A DNA stretch of 58,576 nucleotides from Rickettsia australis str. Phillips (GCF_000273745.1 NZ_AKVZ01000003.1:1-58576), one strand, 5' to 3'. Counted from the first letter of the stretch, positions 42,475-53,523 are shown. The notes: generated by a model from the sequence alone, not told the origin. Program-made: numbers and translations.

Positions 42475-44283
42475 ATGCATAAATACAGAACTCATAATTG
42501 TAGCGAATTACAAATATCCGATGTTGGGAAAGAAGTTAAATTATCCGGCTGGGTACATAGAAGAAGAGATCACGGTAATCTGGTTTTCATAGATTTACGT
42601 GATCATTATGGTATAATTCAAATCGTATTTACCGATCAAAATCCACAGCTTATGGAGGATGCTAGCCGTTTGCGTTATGAGTCGGTAATTACGGTAAGGG
42701 GTACAGTTGTAGCAAGGTCAGAGGACACAATTAATAATACGCTTCCGACAGGTCATGTTGAAGTGCTAGTTGTCGAATTTATTGTTGAGTCAGCTGCAGA
42801 CACTCTACCTTTTGTTATTAATACCGAAAAAGACGCTCCGGAAGATTCAAGGCTTAAACATCGTTTTTTAGATCTTAGACGTGAGAAATTGCATAATAAT
42901 ATAATACTCCGCTCACAAATTATTTCTCATATTCGTCACTTGATGACGGCAAGAGGTTTTACCGAATTTCAAACGCCAATCCTAACTGCTAGCTCTCCTG
43001 AAGGTGCTAGGGATTTCTTAGTACCGAGTAGAATGCATCCTGGTAAGTTTTATGCATTACCGCAAGCACCTCAGCAATTCAAGCAACTCTTGATGGTTTC
43101 AGGCTTTGATCGTTATTTCCAAATTGCTCCTTGCTTTCGGGATGAAGATGCAAGAGCTGATAGATCACCTGGCGAGTTTTATCAGCTAGATTTAGAAATG
43201 TCGTTTGTTACACAGGAAGATGTATTTAGTACTATTGAGCCTGTGATGCATGATTTATTTACTAAATTTACGGATAAGAAAGTATCAGAGACTCCTTTCG
43301 TTCGTATTCCATATAATGAATCTATGCTAAAATACGGCTCTGATAAACCTGACTTACGTAACCCTATTATAATTGCCGATGTAACTGAGATATTTAGAGA
43401 TTCCGATTTTACGATTTTCAGGGAAAATATTAAAAAAGGAAGCATAGTTCGTGCAATTCCTGCCTCTAAGGCAGCTACACTGCCTCGTAGTTTCTTCGAT
43501 AAAATGATAGAGTTTGCGATATCAGAAGGAGCAGGTGGACTTGGCTATATTCAGTTTAGTGAAACCGGTGAAGCAAAAGGACCGGTAGCAAAATTCTTAA
43601 GCCCGCAGCAATTAGAGAGTCTAAAAGCTACAGCTAGTATTAGTAACGGTGATGCCGTATTTTTTGCTAGCGATAAAAAAGAAAAAGCTGTAGAGCTTGC
43701 AGGTAAGGTTAGAATAAGACTTGGTGAAGAGCTTGATTTACTTGCAAAAGATTGCTTTAAATTCTGTTGGATTACTGATTTTCCATTTTATGAATTAAAT
43801 GAAGAAACAGGTAAGATTGATTTTAGCCATAATCCATTTTCTATGCCACAAGGTGGTTTGGAAGCCTTAGAAAATGCTAAAACAACTGAAGAACTACTTG
43901 AACTTAATGCATACCAGTATGATATTGTTTGTAATGGTATTGAGCTTTCCAGCGGGGCTATTAGAAACCATAAGCCAGAAATTATGTATAAAGCATTTTC
44001 CATAGCAGGTTATAGTAAGGAGGAAGTTGATAAGAGATTTGGTGGTATGATTAGAGCGTTTAAGTTTGGTGCTCCACCACATGGCGGAATAGCTCCCGGT
44101 ATTGACAGGATCGTTATGCTACTCGCAGAAGCTACTAATATAAGAGAAATAATTGCATTTCCTTTAAATCAGCAAGCTGAAGATTTACTAATGAACGCTC
44201 CAAGCTATGTAGAAGATAAAGCTCTAAAAGAGCTAAGCATTATGCTATCACCGTCAGCTAGAAAAAATGCAGAGAAAGAATAA
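42475..44283 (+). CDS. aspS: Aspartyl-tRNA synthetase
   Basis: A class II synthetase of 602 residues, bacterial long form with the GAD domain. The N-terminal anticodon-binding OB fold has [20 protein letters not shown]. Motif 2 is [17 protein letters not shown], followed by [13 protein letters not shown]. Motif 3 is [20 protein letters not shown]. Proteins of this type in organisms with GatCAB often also charge tRNA-Asn with Asp (non-discriminating). gatCAB is in this window, so transamidation is plausible here. Confidence 0.97.
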   Translation: MHKYRTHNCSELQISDVGKEVKLSGWVHRRRDHGNLVFIDLRDHYGIIQIVFTDQNPQLMEDASRLRYESVITVRGTVVARSEDTINNTLPTGHVEVLVVEFIVESAADTLPFVINTEKDAPEDSRLKHRFLDLRREKLHNNIILRSQIISHIRHLMTARGFTEFQTPILTASSPEGARDFLVPSRMHPGKFYALPQAPQQFKQLLMVSGFDRYFQIAPCFRDEDARADRSPGEFYQLDLEMSFVTQEDVFSTIEPVMHDLFTKFTDKKVSETPFVRIPYNESMLKYGSDKPDLRNPIIIADVTEIFRDSDFTIFRENIKKGSIVRAIPASKAATLPRSFFDKMIEFAISEGAGGLGYIQFSETGEAKGPVAKFLSPQQLESLKATASISNGDAVFFASDKKEKAVELAGKVRIRLGEELDLLAKDCFKFCWITDFPFYELNEETGKIDFSHNPFSMPQGGLEALENAKTTEELLELNAYQYDIVCNGIELSSGAIRNHKPEIMYKAFSIAGYSKEEVDKRFGGMIRAFKFGAPPHGGIAPGIDRIVMLLAEATNIREIIAFPLNQQAEDLLMNAPSYVEDKALKELSIMLSPSARKNAEKE

Positions 44284-44336
44284 GAATTTATAATTGTTGC
44301 TTAGGGCTATGACATTGTTGTATGGTTATCTCAATC

Positions 44337-44531
44337 GTCATTGCGAGCAGGGTATGCAGGGTATATTGTTGCGTGGACCGGTAAAACCCACTGTATCACA
44401 ACGTGGCTTGCTAACTAGGTCCATAAAAATAATAAACAAATATAATGATTTTAGTATTTTAACTGAATCACGTGGTCAAGCCATGGGATAACAGAGGTGA
44501 AATTGATCAACGCTTCCTCTCGCAATGACGT
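44337..44531. repeat. Family A repeat carrying a family B insert
   Basis: The outer ends are cgtcattgcgagcagggtat and cttcctctcgcaatgacg (family A). The inner part, from ggaccggtaaaacccactgt to cacgtggtcaagccatggg, is family B. The frame 44294-44491 across it is not a gene. It fills the aspS to Risk1-like spacer. Confidence 0.7.
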
Positions 44532-44554
44532 TGAAGGCATATCCTGAACAATGC

Positions 44555-46669
44555 CTATCTTTGTTTCTGATTTTCACTTTTAGCTTGTAATTTAGAGAAT
44601 GCAATTTCTTTTACTGCTTCTACTCTTTTTTGCTGAATGCCTTGATTTCCTTTTTGTTTTAATATGTTGCCAATTTTTATACTTTCTGCTATCAGCTTCT
44701 GTGTATCATGAATTTTATTTAAATTTTTAGGAGAAATTTTTTTCATAAAATAGTTTGAAATGTTAGATAAACCTATCTTGTCACAAAAATTTCCCACCTT
44801 GTAATATATAGTATCTTTGGCATTTAATTTGAAAGATTTAGCATTTAATAAGTTGGTTGTATTTTCGATATTATCCTGATATTTTAAATCTTTCTTTATA
44901 CCCTTAACATCCTGTTCAGTAAGATAATTTTCTTTTTTTAGCTCTTTCATTATATTGTCGTAGAATTTTGTTACTTTTTTATCGGTTACGTTTTTAGTTA
45001 TTGCCTGCTTTGTAAAATCAACGATTAGTGACTCCAACTTTTCGCCTGTAGATTTATCTTGTGCACGCATTGATTTTAAAGGATCAAAAATTTCTACTTC
45101 TACTTTATCTTTCTTAACCTCAACTTCTTTTTCTTTCCATTTTCCTTCTAAATCTTTGCTCCATTGTTGTTCTTTGATTATTTCTTGTTTCAAGCCTATA
45201 GAAGTTTTAATTTGGTAATTATTTTCATACGCCCACTCTTTAGCATCTATGCCTTCAATTTTAATGTTATTATTTATTGCATAGAGTACCGGATCTTTTA
45301 CAGGTGAGTGAGCGAAAGCCTCTAACCAACCCCCATTGTTAAATTCAGGTAAAACATTACTGAATTTTGTTACTATCTCAGCTCCTTTAGCAACTTCTTG
45401 CATATTAATAAGATTTTCTTTTATACTGCTTTTATAGTGTTTCCTCAAATCATCAAAATTTTTAATATTAGTGGATAACGCAATATTTTTTGGATCAAAC
45501 CCAGCTTTTTTTAATTCATCAATTTTTTGATCAACTATTGTTTCCATCTGTTTCTCATCAAATTGACTTATCATTTGATTTAACGATTCGCTATATTTAT
45601 CAATACTAAATGAGAAATTACCTGCTTTAATAGCAGCACTGTAGCCGACTCCAGGATGTGCAAACATTTTATTTGTTGATTGGATCATACTGCCAAAATC
45701 CTTATGAAATGCTAAAAAAGAGCGGCCGTGATCAATTTTGGTTATTGTTTTACCATCCTGCACCATTAAATTACCAGCATGATAATCTACTTCCCCCAGC
45801 ATATGACAAGCAGCTATGGCTTTTTCAAATCCTTTCAGCTTTTTTAAATTTTGATCATTAGCTCTGACTCTAGTTTGACCTGATAAACCGGAAAACTCTG
45901 TTAGTGTTACAGCATTATCAAAAAATTTAGAACGTACATAAAGTGAATCAGGGTGTTTTTCATCTGCTTTTACCAACCCTTCTTTTGGTGCTCGATCATG
46001 TAATAAAAATTGATACATGGTGGAGCCTATTAATTCTTGTACCCCGTCTCTTCGGTCAGAAATAGCCTGTTTTCGTGCATTATTATCTTGTATTTTTTGG
46101 CATGCAGCATGAGTTTTATAAAAATGTTTTAAAATAAAAGTATTTCCTAGCTCATCTTTAGCAACATAACCGGCAGAAACTCCTGCTGCCTTTTTTCCTT
46201 TCTCCTCAAACTCAGTTTGCTGTGCTACTCTCTTATCACGTAGCATAGCATCAATTACTTTTTTAGGATCATTAGGATTTCTTATTTCTTCAAGTTTTGT
46301 GTAATCTGCGTTATATCGGCTATCCTCTAATCCAACTTGTCGTTTAATTGCCTCTTCCATAACTAAATGCTGTAAAAGAGGTGCATCGATTATTTCTCTG
46401 AATTCCCTGTATTTATCTCCTGGGAATGCATTTTTTATTATTGTTGTGACTTTAGCCAAACCACGACCATCCAAATTGGCTAATGCCATTTGATTAACAT
46501 ATAGACTTGCAGTAGTAGGTGATTGGTCCTTAGAAAGATCAATAGCAGATGAAGCAATGGCCTCGCAGGCTCTAGATATTTTGGCATTCAATTCTGTATC
46601 TTCTGTTTTTAGGACTTTAAAAAGTTGCTCTTGTAATAATAATTTCTGTTTAATTTGTTCTTTAGACAT
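44555..46669 (-). CDS. Kinase-like protein, probable Risk1 (PI3-kinase effector) ortholog
   Basis: The 704-residue protein has a long helical N-terminus, then a candidate phosphate loop AAGVSAGYVAKDELGNTFIL (161-180) with Lys181, a catalytic-loop-like VDYHAGNLMV (Asp295, His297, Asn300), and a metal-binding-like TKIDHGRSF (Asp313). This D-x-H-x-x-N plus IDxG layout is that of PI3/PI4-type kinases. The R. typhi effector Risk1 (RT0135) has such a domain, and in related genomes the position near aspS fits. It has no Sec signal. The C-terminal third is Lys-rich and helical. It is the last gene of a compact minus-strand run. Orthology is inferred and was not tested. Confidence 0.65.
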   Translation of the reverse strand: MSKEQIKQKLLLQEQLFKVLKTEDTELNAKISRACEAIASSAIDLSKDQSPTTASLYVNQMALANLDGRGLAKVTTIIKNAFPGDKYREFREIIDAPLLQHLVMEEAIKRQVGLEDSRYNADYTKLEEIRNPNDPKKVIDAMLRDKRVAQQTEFEEKGKKAAGVSAGYVAKDELGNTFILKHFYKTHAACQKIQDNNARKQAISDRRDGVQELIGSTMYQFLLHDRAPKEGLVKADEKHPDSLYVRSKFFDNAVTLTEFSGLSGQTRVRANDQNLKKLKGFEKAIAACHMLGEVDYHAGNLMVQDGKTITKIDHGRSFLAFHKDFGSMIQSTNKMFAHPGVGYSAAIKAGNFSFSIDKYSESLNQMISQFDEKQMETIVDQKIDELKKAGFDPKNIALSTNIKNFDDLRKHYKSSIKENLINMQEVAKGAEIVTKFSNVLPEFNNGGWLEAFAHSPVKDPVLYAINNNIKIEGIDAKEWAYENNYQIKTSIGLKQEIIKEQQWSKDLEGKWKEKEVEVKKDKVEVEIFDPLKSMRAQDKSTGEKLESLIVDFTKQAITKNVTDKKVTKFYDNIMKELKKENYLTEQDVKGIKKDLKYQDNIENTTNLLNAKSFKLNAKDTIYYKVGNFCDKIGLSNISNYFMKKISPKNLNKIHDTQKLIAESIKIGNILKQKGNQGIQQKRVEAVKEIAFSKLQAKSENQKQR

Positions 46670-46691
46670 AAAATAAACCTGATTATATTAA

Positions 46692-47402
46692 TTAATCCCT
46701 TCTATTGCCTAAAAATCTCATTAAATATAGGAAAAGATTTATAAAATCTAAGTATAAAGTAAAAGCTGCCATAATAGAGAGCTTTTGTCCTACTGCATCG
46801 TTTCCTGCCATGTAATACATAGACTTAATCTTTTGTGTGTCCCAAGCAATTAATCCCATAAATACTACTATTCCAATAAGAGAAGTAGCAAAAGAAAGAG
46901 CTGAGCTTTTCAGAAACAAGTTGACTAATGAAGCAATGATAAGACCTATAAGACCCATTGCAAAAAATGAACCCATAGATGTTAAATCTCTACTTGTACT
47001 ATAACCGTACAAACTCATTGCTCCAAAAACGGAAGAGCAAATAAAAAAAGTACGAGCTATTGAGGTACCGGTATAAATAAGAGCTAAATATGCAAGCGAC
47101 ATACCGGTTAAACCGGCATAAACCCAAAACAATATTTGTGCTGTTTTCAGGTTCATTCGTCCGAAGCCCATAAAGAAATATAAAGCAATACCGAGCGGAG
47201 CAAATATTATAATAGTGCCGAAACCTGTTTGAAACATTAAATTATAAATAGGTTCAACTGATATAGTCGTTATGGCTGCTACACCGGTTAGTAAAAGTGC
47301 TAAAGCCATATAATTATATACTTTAAGCATGTATTTTCTTAAGCCTTTATCAAAAGTTTTATTCTTTGAGGTGGCAGTTAAAGTTTTTGTATAATCGATC
47401 AT
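46692..47402 (-). CDS. Bax inhibitor-1 (BI-1)/YccA family membrane protein
   Basis: A 236-residue polytopic protein with about seven membrane segments, including YMALALLLTGVAAITTISVE and FILLCAPLG-like hydrophobic stretches such as TIIIFAPLGIALYFFMGFG. The family motif at the C-terminus is MAAFTLYLDFINLFLYLMRF followed by LGNRRD. Members of the TMBIM/BI-1 family act as pH-sensitive calcium leak channels (for example YetJ) or interact with FtsH (YccA). It is 22 bases upstream of the Risk1-like gene and 45 bases downstream of dapB. Confidence 0.9.
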   Translation of the reverse strand: MIDYTKTLTATSKNKTFDKGLRKYMLKVYNYMALALLLTGVAAITTISVEPIYNLMFQTGFGTIIIFAPLGIALYFFMGFGRMNLKTAQILFWVYAGLTGMSLAYLALIYTGTSIARTFFICSSVFGAMSLYGYSTSRDLTSMGSFFAMGLIGLIIASLVNLFLKSSALSFATSLIGIVVFMGLIAWDTQKIKSMYYMAGNDAVGQKLSIMAAFTLYLDFINLFLYLMRFLGNRRD

Positions 47403-47447
47403 AAGTAACCTTAGGATTATGTTATTTACATAATAAAATATAGCCTG

Positions 47448-48185
47448 TTAGAGCTGTTTTTGCAAGCTATAATTATAAATATCTTGCATTGAATATAAAG
47501 CTGGTGATTTATCTTGTAGCCAAATAGCGGCTTTAATTACACCAATGACAAAAGAATTTTTATTCAGAGCTTCGTGTTTTAAAGTGATTATTTCATCGTC
47601 ACCTAGTAAAGATATTTCGTGTATACTGTGAACATTTCCACCACGAAGCGAGGAAATACCTATTTCTTTTTCGCTTCTTGGTTTGTTACCACGATTAAAT
47701 GCTATATTTAATCCTTTTTCCCTTGCAATCGTTTCAGCAAGCATAATAGCAGTCCCTGAGGGTGAATCTTTTTTATTACGATGATGGGTTTCTAGAATTT
47801 CAATATCGTAATCATCTAGTATTTTTGTTGCCTTTCTTACTAAATAGCTGAGCAAATTAGCTCCGGTACTCATATTTGCAGAATATAAAATAGGTAAAGT
47901 TTGAGCTGCTTTTTCTAAAAGCTTAAAATGTTGAGGCTGAAGTCCCGTGGTTCCGATTACTAATTTTGTATTATGTTTTAATGCATAATTAATTAATTTG
48001 TCTAATATTTCAGGAGTAGAAAAATCGATGATTACATCAGAATTTTTACAAAAATTATTTAAATCATCTAAATTATTAGTACTATTAAATTTTGCTGAAA
48101 TTTTGCAATCTTTAAATTTATCTATTCTCTCTAGAATAGTTTTTCCCATTTTACCGGTAGAACCGCTAAGACCGATATTTATCAT
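47448..48185 (-). CDS. dapB: 4-hydroxy-tetrahydrodipicolinate reductase
   Basis: DapB catalyses the NAD(P)H-dependent step in the diaminopimelate/lysine pathway, which feeds peptidoglycan synthesis. The 245-residue protein has the nucleotide-binding [33 protein letters not shown], the substrate motif [15 protein letters not shown], and a late [17 protein letters not shown]. It sits in the compact minus-strand run, 18 bases after the flavin reductase gene. Confidence 0.96.
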   Translation of the reverse strand: MINIGLSGSTGKMGKTILERIDKFKDCKISAKFNSTNNLDDLNNFCKNSDVIIDFSTPEILDKLINYALKHNTKLVIGTTGLQPQHFKLLEKAAQTLPILYSANMSTGANLLSYLVRKATKILDDYDIEILETHHRNKKDSPSGTAIMLAETIAREKGLNIAFNRGNKPRSEKEIGISSLRGGNVHSIHEISLLGDDEIITLKHEALNKNSFVIGVIKAAIWLQDKSPALYSMQDIYNYSLQKQL

Positions 48186-48203
48186 ATTGGTAATAATATA
48201 TTT

Positions 48204-48689
48204 CTAATAAATGAAACGAGTATACAATTTATGAAAGTATAATAGAGGCTTTAAGTCATTTTTAATAGTAGTATTTATTACTTCACCTATAAATATAACA
48301 TGATCACCGGCATTGTAACAATCATATTTATTACATTCTATATGACAAGTTGCACCGTTTATTAAAGGACAATCAGTTTTATTGCCAAGCTCATAGGCAA
48401 TTTTTGTAAATTTATTAGGTTGTGATTTAGCAAAATGTCTTGAGATATCAATTTGATTCTCTGCTAAAATACTAACTGCAAACTTATCATTTTTTTGAAA
48501 ACTGTTTATACTGAAAGAGTTTTTATTAAGGCAAAATAATATTAACGGCGGTTTTAAAGATACAGAAGTAAAAGAAGTAGCAGTAAAGCCAAAAAGCTCG
48601 TTGTTACAATTTGTTGTTATAATAGTCACTCCTTGAGGGAATCGGCTCATAGCATCTTTAAATTGACTTTCTGTTACTGTCCCAACCAT
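48204..48689 (-). CDS. Flavin reductase-like FMN-binding protein
   Basis: A 161-residue split-barrel flavin reductase domain protein. The signatures are [58 protein letters not shown] and [11 protein letters not shown]. Members reduce FMN or FAD with NAD(P)H for a partner monooxygenase, but no partner is adjacent. Its ATG overlaps the end of the upstream solute-binding protein gene by 16 bases, so translation is probably coupled. Confidence 0.88.
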   Translation of the reverse strand: MVGTVTESQFKDAMSRFPQGVTIITTNCNNELFGFTATSFTSVSLKPPLILFCLNKNSFSINSFQKNDKFAVSILAENQIDISRHFAKSQPNKFTKIAYELGNKTDCPLINGATCHIECNKYDCYNAGDHVIFIGEVINTTIKNDLKPLLYFHKLYTRFIY

Positions 48690-49399
48690 TTTTTCATAAT
48701 TTTATTAATGGTTCCATCTTTTTTTAATGAATCGATTGCTTCATTAATTTCATTAATTAGTCCTGAGTTTTTAGACATACCTATAGCAAAATCGGATGAA
48801 AATTCTTCTAAAGTACTGCTTTCTAAATTTAAATTATTTTCTTTTAATTTTTTGCCTTGAAATTCCTCAGAAATAATAGCATCTATGACTCTAGCTTTTA
48901 ATTCTTCAACTAACATTAAATGATTTGCTAAAGAATGAACTTTAATATTCATCGTTTGTGATAGATTTTGTGCTTTTTTTTCTAAAACACTACCAAGCTG
49001 TACTCCTACTATTTTATTCTCTAGATCTTTGCTATTTTGTATATTATCACCTGTTCTATATATTATAGCAAATCTTGCAGTAGCGTAATGATCGGAAAAG
49101 CTGATATATTCAGCACGCTCAGGTGTTACGGAAAGCTCCGCCACCGCAACGTCAATATTTTCACTAACTAGAGCTGCAAGTAAACCGTTAAAGTCAAAGT
49201 TTTTTATAATAACTTTTTTATTTAGACGTTTGCTTATTGCTTTGATAATATCAATATCAATCCCGACAATCTCTCCGTCTTGGATGAATTCATAAGGAGG
49301 ATTATCTGCGGCAGTACCAACTATTAAAGTTTTTTCAGTTTCTTTTTTTTCACAAGAAACTAATAAGAAAGATAGTAAAAATATTTTCAGAAATTTCAT
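48674..49399 (-). CDS. Amino acid ABC transporter solute-binding lipoprotein
   Basis: A family 3 periplasmic binding protein for polar amino acids, 241 residues. The N-terminus [20 protein letters not shown] is a lipoprotein signal with a lipobox ending in Cys16. Motifs are [38 protein letters not shown] and [20 protein letters not shown]. It heads the run of five minus-strand genes down to the Risk1-like gene. It could supply substrate to the GlnP-type permease at 20527, but that is inference. Confidence 0.92.
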   Translation of the reverse strand: MKFLKIFLLSFLLVSCEKKETEKTLIVGTAADNPPYEFIQDGEIVGIDIDIIKAISKRLNKKVIIKNFDFNGLLAALVSENIDVAVAELSVTPERAEYISFSDHYATARFAIIYRTGDNIQNSKDLENKIVGVQLGSVLEKKAQNLSQTMNIKVHSLANHLMLVEELKARVIDAIISEEFQGKKLKENNLNLESSTLEEFSSDFAIGMSKNSGLINEINEAIDSLKKDGTINKIMKKWLGQ

Positions 49400-49476
49400 T
49401 AAAATAATGTTTTAAGTTTGAGTATGTCCTCTACGAGGCATTGGTCTTGTTGTATGGCTTAAAAAACCCGTTCGGT

Positions 49477-49576
49477 GTCATACTGTGGCTTGACCACGGT
49501 ATTCAAAAAAACAATAAAAATACTAATAATTTTAGTATTTTTAACTGGTTCCCGTGGTCAAGCCCACGGTATGACA
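49477..49576. repeat. Family B repeat nested in family A remnants
   Basis: gtgtcatactgtggcttgac and gtggtcaagcccacggtatg form the ends. A family A right end (gccttctcgcaatgacgg, from 49603) follows. The spacer 49400-49669 has no gene. Confidence 0.75.
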
Positions 49577-49669
49577 TAGGCGACATTGATCCACGCTGGC
49601 AACGCCTTCTCGCAATGACGGTTCCGATATCCGTATCCGTGCAACAAAACCTAATATTACCAATAAACA

Positions 49670-51121
49670 TCAAAAACTCAATTTCTCCTTTAAAAGCTGA
49701 TTCACAAGAGTCGGATTAGCCTTACCGCCGGTTTTTTTCATTACTTGCCCTACAAAGAAACCGAATAATTTATCCTTACCGCTTCTATAACCCTCTACTG
49801 ATTTAGGATTTTCAGCTATCACCTCGTCAATTACCGTGTTTAGCACGTGATGATCCAAAACTTGTACAAGTCCTTTTTCCTCTACTATTTTATCAGCTGC
49901 TTTACCGGTTTCAAACATAATTTCAAAAACGGTTTTTGCAATTTTACCGGAAATAATATCATTTTCTATTAATGTTATTAGTTTTGCAAAGTCACTAGGA
50001 GTAATTTTGCATTCATTTATTCTGATCGATGCTTTGTTTAATTGTCCGAATAACTCACTAGTTAGCCAATTAGTAAGCATTTTAGGGTTACATTCATTTA
50101 CTGCTTTCTCAAAATAGCCAGCAACTGATTCATCGGCTACTATTACTTCGGCATCATATTTACTTAAGCCAAATTCCTTCATATATTTTTCAATCTTTTG
50201 ATCAGGTAGCTCAGGTAAATTTGCTTTTAGCTCGTCTATTAACTTATCGGAAATAACAAGCGGTAATAAATCAGGATCAGGAAAATATCTATAATCAAGT
50301 GCTTCTTCTTTTAAACGCATAGTTCGTGTTTCACAGCTATCGGCATTAAATAAGCGTGTTTCTTGAATTATTGCTTCACCGCTTTCAAGCAAGTCTACTT
50401 GTCTTTTAGCTTCAAATTCTATTGCTTTAATAATATTACGAATTGAATTAAGATTTTTAATTTCGCATCTTGTGCCGAGTGGTTCGCCACTACGTCGTAC
50501 TGAAATATTAGCATCACAACGCATTGAGCCTTTTTCCATATCACCGTCGCAGCTGCCGATATAACGTAACAAATTTCTCAGCTTTTTTACAAATTCAGCC
50601 GCTTCGTCCGGTGATGATATATCAGGTTCGGTCACAATTTCCATAAGCCCAATACCGGCACGGTTTAAATCGATAAAGCTGTAATGTGGTGATTGATCAT
50701 GCATAGATTTACCAGCATCTTGCTCTAAATGCAAACGGTTAATACGAATAGTTTTAAGATCGCCGGTACTAGTCGGTATTTCTATAGTGCCGTTTTGTAC
50801 TATAGGATAGTAAAATTGTGAAATTTGGTAACCTTGCGGTAAATCGGCATAAAAATAATTTTTACGATCAAATACCGAATATTTATTTATTTTAGCTTTA
50901 AGCCCAAGTCCTGTTTTAATTGCTTGATGTACACAGTGCTTATTTAATACCGGTAACATCCCGGGCATTGCTGCATCAACATAGGAAACCTGTGAATTTG
51001 GACTTGCTGCAAAAATAGTACTACTGCCTGAAAAAAGCTTAGATTTTGAAGAAATTTGAGCATGGATTTCAAGTCCTATTACATACTCCCATTTCCCCGT
51101 ATTACCTTCAATATATGCCAT
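49670..51121 (-). CDS. gatB: Asp-tRNA(Asn)/Glu-tRNA(Gln) amidotransferase subunit B
   Basis: GatB binds mischarged tRNA and phosphorylates its aminoacyl group before amidation. The 483-residue protein starts [20 protein letters not shown], with [49 protein letters not shown] and the C-terminal YqeY-like tail domain ([20 protein letters not shown]). The frame is open back to 51154, but the ATG at 51121 matches the family start. It lies 176 bases after gatA, a gap without a visible gene. Confidence 0.97.
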   Translation of the reverse strand: MAYIEGNTGKWEYVIGLEIHAQISSKSKLFSGSSTIFAASPNSQVSYVDAAMPGMLPVLNKHCVHQAIKTGLGLKAKINKYSVFDRKNYFYADLPQGYQISQFYYPIVQNGTIEIPTSTGDLKTIRINRLHLEQDAGKSMHDQSPHYSFIDLNRAGIGLMEIVTEPDISSPDEAAEFVKKLRNLLRYIGSCDGDMEKGSMRCDANISVRRSGEPLGTRCEIKNLNSIRNIIKAIEFEAKRQVDLLESGEAIIQETRLFNADSCETRTMRLKEEALDYRYFPDPDLLPLVISDKLIDELKANLPELPDQKIEKYMKEFGLSKYDAEVIVADESVAGYFEKAVNECNPKMLTNWLTSELFGQLNKASIRINECKITPSDFAKLITLIENDIISGKIAKTVFEIMFETGKAADKIVEEKGLVQVLDHHVLNTVIDEVIAENPKSVEGYRSGKDKLFGFFVGQVMKKTGGKANPTLVNQLLKEKLSF

Positions 51122-51297
51122 AATTAAAAACCCATAGGAATGCCCAGGTAGCAATTACTAAAGTCATTACTAACTGAATAAAATATTTTAGGAATCAAGC
51201 TTGGAACACTCCTACGCTTGATTTCAAAATAAAAAATTAATATATAGTAAAATACATTAAATTACTAAAACTTTATAAAATCAATTACTAGCTTTGG

Positions 51298-52776
51298 TTA
51301 AAACCCTGCCGGCTCAAATTTAATATGTTTTACACCTGACTCAATGGTCGATGCTACTTTCAAAACATTATATTCATCTAATTGTTTACCTATAATCTGC
51401 ATCCCAAGAGGTAAACCTCGTGCCGATAATCCGGCAGGAACTGATGCACAAGGTAAACCTGCTAAACTTGCAGGAATAGTAAATAAATCGTTTAAATACA
51501 TAATAGTCGGATCATTTTGTTTTGCACCAATCTTAAATGCTTCAGTCGGTGCTGCAGGTAACAAAATGGCATCAACTTTTGCAAAAGCATTATTAAAATC
51601 GTTTGCAACTAAACGACGTACTTTTTGAGCTTTTAGATAATATGCATCCATACAACTAGATGAAAGCACATATGTTCCAATCATAATACGACGTTTTACT
51701 TCCTCCCCAAATCCGGCTGATCTAGCCATTTCATACATTTCATCAAGTGTCATATTTTCACGTTCTACTCGAAGACCGTATCTAACGCCGTCATATCTAG
51801 ATAAATTTGAAGAAGCTTCAGCCGGTGCTATTACGTAATAAACGGCAACACCGTATTTAGCATGCGGCAAAGTAATATCTACTATCTCAGCACCGGCGTT
51901 TTTAAGTAGCTCTATGGTATCCTGCCACATTTTCATAATATCAGGTTCAATACCACCTTCACCAAGGTTAAGAGGTACGCCTATCTGTATATTTTTCATA
52001 GAACTTCCGATAGCGGATTGTAATTTTGGAACTTCTGCTTTAATCGCAGTAGAATCTTTTTCATCAAACCCCATCATTGCTTCAAGCATAATGCTACTGT
52101 CTAAAACGCTTCTAGTGAATATTCCTGCTTGATCAAGTGAGCTAGCAAACGATACCATCCCGTATCTTGAGCAACGACCATATGTCGGTTTAAATCCAAC
52201 TAAACCCGTAAAGCTTGCAGGTTGACGTATCGAGCCACCAGTATCGCTACCAAGAGCCGCGGATGCCATAAATCCACTAACTGCCGCAGCTGAACCACCT
52301 GAAGAACCGCCAGGAACTAAATCAGCATTATCATCATTTGCTTTCCAAGGGCTAATTACATTTCCAAAACAACTAGTAATATTTGCTGAACCCATCGCAA
52401 ATTCATCCATATTGGTTTTGCCGAGCATCACGCCGCCCTTATCAAAAATATTTTGTGTAACGCTTGATTCATAATTAGGTATAAAATTTTTCAGTATATT
52501 AGAACATGCCGTAGTTCTAATGCCTTTTGTACAGAAAAGATCTTTAGCGGCAAACGGTATACCTTCAAGTGTTCGCGGTTGATTTTGAGCATAATTTTGA
52601 TCGGCTGCTTCAGCCTGTTTTAAAGCTAAATCAAAAGTTTCGGTAACATAAGCATTTAGATTCCTATGTTTTTCTATTTGCTTAATATGTGCATTAACTA
52701 ATTCTTTACTTGTAAAATCTTTATTTTTTAAACCTTTTACACTGTCTGCTACTGTTAATTTGTTTAGTTCTGTCAT
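51298..52776 (-). CDS. gatA: Asp-tRNA(Asn)/Glu-tRNA(Gln) amidotransferase subunit A
   Basis: GatA hydrolyses glutamine to deliver ammonia to GatB. The 492-residue amidase has the Ser-cisSer-Lys triad elements: Lys78 in PFAAKDLFC, the serines of [12 protein letters not shown] (155-166), and Ser182 in [12 protein letters not shown]. Two bases separate it from gatC, so gatC-gatA are certainly one unit. Confidence 0.98.
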   Translation of the reverse strand: MTELNKLTVADSVKGLKNKDFTSKELVNAHIKQIEKHRNLNAYVTETFDLALKQAEAADQNYAQNQPRTLEGIPFAAKDLFCTKGIRTTACSNILKNFIPNYESSVTQNIFDKGGVMLGKTNMDEFAMGSANITSCFGNVISPWKANDDNADLVPGGSSGGSAAAVSGFMASAALGSDTGGSIRQPASFTGLVGFKPTYGRCSRYGMVSFASSLDQAGIFTRSVLDSSIMLEAMMGFDEKDSTAIKAEVPKLQSAIGSSMKNIQIGVPLNLGEGGIEPDIMKMWQDTIELLKNAGAEIVDITLPHAKYGVAVYYVIAPAEASSNLSRYDGVRYGLRVERENMTLDEMYEMARSAGFGEEVKRRIMIGTYVLSSSCMDAYYLKAQKVRRLVANDFNNAFAKVDAILLPAAPTEAFKIGAKQNDPTIMYLNDLFTIPASLAGLPCASVPAGLSARGLPLGMQIIGKQLDEYNVLKVASTIESGVKHIKFEPAGF

Positions 52777-52778
52777 AA

Positions 52779-53081
52779 TTATTCAACAACCTTTGGAGTG
52801 ATAAAATATTTTACTTCTTTAGCAAGCTGAGCACTATTTCCGCTTACATTATCAAATAATTCATTTGATAAATCAGAACTTGTAACGGTGTCCTCTCGCA
52901 TTCTAGCATTCATATTAGAAACTGAGGTTAAAGGCTCTATATCTTTGCAATCTATTTCATTTAAAATATCGATCATATCCATAATAGTACTAAGCTGAGT
53001 AGAAAATTTTTCTACAGTATCTTCTTCAAATTTTAATCTAGCTAATTTTGCTATTTTTTGTACTTCTTCTTTTGTAATCAT
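52779..53081 (-). CDS. gatC: Asp-tRNA(Asn)/Glu-tRNA(Gln) amidotransferase subunit C
   Basis: GatC is the small subunit that belts GatA to GatB. The 100-residue protein has [45 protein letters not shown] and the short C-terminal element REDTV. The length is typical. It is the first gene of gatC-gatA-gatB. Confidence 0.95.
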   Translation of the reverse strand: MITKEEVQKIAKLARLKFEEDTVEKFSTQLSTIMDMIDILNEIDCKDIEPLTSVSNMNARMREDTVTSSDLSNELFDNVSGNSAQLAKEVKYFITPKVVE

Positions 53082-53171
53082 AGTTTTATTATTTTGAGTA
53101 GTATAGTCTAATGTTATTCACGTGAAGTCTTGCTTGCGTAGCTCTGATTTCATGCCTGTAACTTGTAAGCT

Positions 53172-53203
53172 AGATCTTGGATATAGCATGTGATCCAAGA
53201 TTC
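53172..53203. repeat. Inverted repeat upstream of gatC
   Basis: ATCTTGGAT (53174-53182) and ATCCAAGAT (53193-53201) are perfect 9-bp arms around a 10-base loop. It lies about 100 bases upstream of gatC, within a degenerate palindromic element, and may be a leader hairpin. Confidence 0.5.
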
Positions 53204-53236
53204 TATAGCAGATTTTATTTCATTAAGTCATAAAAG

Positions 53237-53523
53237 CTAATTAGTTATTTTTTCTAAAACTATCTTATTATCAAAACCACCATTAACTTTCTTTTTTTGT
53301 TTTTTATAGTTTATAGCCATTAATATTACAGATTGTTTCAAGTACTTCTAATATATTAGCTACTTCTTCCATATACTCAATCTTGTAAAAATTCCTCTAC
53401 TTCTTCTAGTAGTTTATTGTGTAATAATTCTTTATACTCATATGATTCAGCAATATGAGTAACTGGTATCCTGCCTGATTTTAAGATAATTTCTGGAATT
53501 AAATCTCTAACTAATTTTGTCAG
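53237..53523 (-). pseudogene. MazG-superfamily nucleotide pyrophosphohydrolase-like gene, decayed
   Basis: Minus-strand translation in pieces gives LTKLVRDLIPEIILKSGRIP, then AESYEYKELLHNKLLEEVEE and FLQD with a stop. After a frame change comes YMEEVANILEVLETICNING with YKL and a stop. After another change comes KVNGGFDNKIVLEKI. The pieces follow the order of the small house-cleaning phosphoribosyl-ATP pyrophosphohydrolase-like proteins (KLVRDKIPEII...LEEVEEF...EELADILEV...RGGFEKRIVL). At least two frameshifts and no start codon remain. It was found by reading the spacer directly. Confidence 0.7.

Noticed and set aside
44294..44491. Open frame of 65 codons after aspS
   Set aside because: It lies wholly inside nested family A/B repeats.
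49441..49719. Open frame of 92 codons upstream of gatB
   Set aside because: It is made of family B and A repeat sequence and runs into gatB on the other strand.
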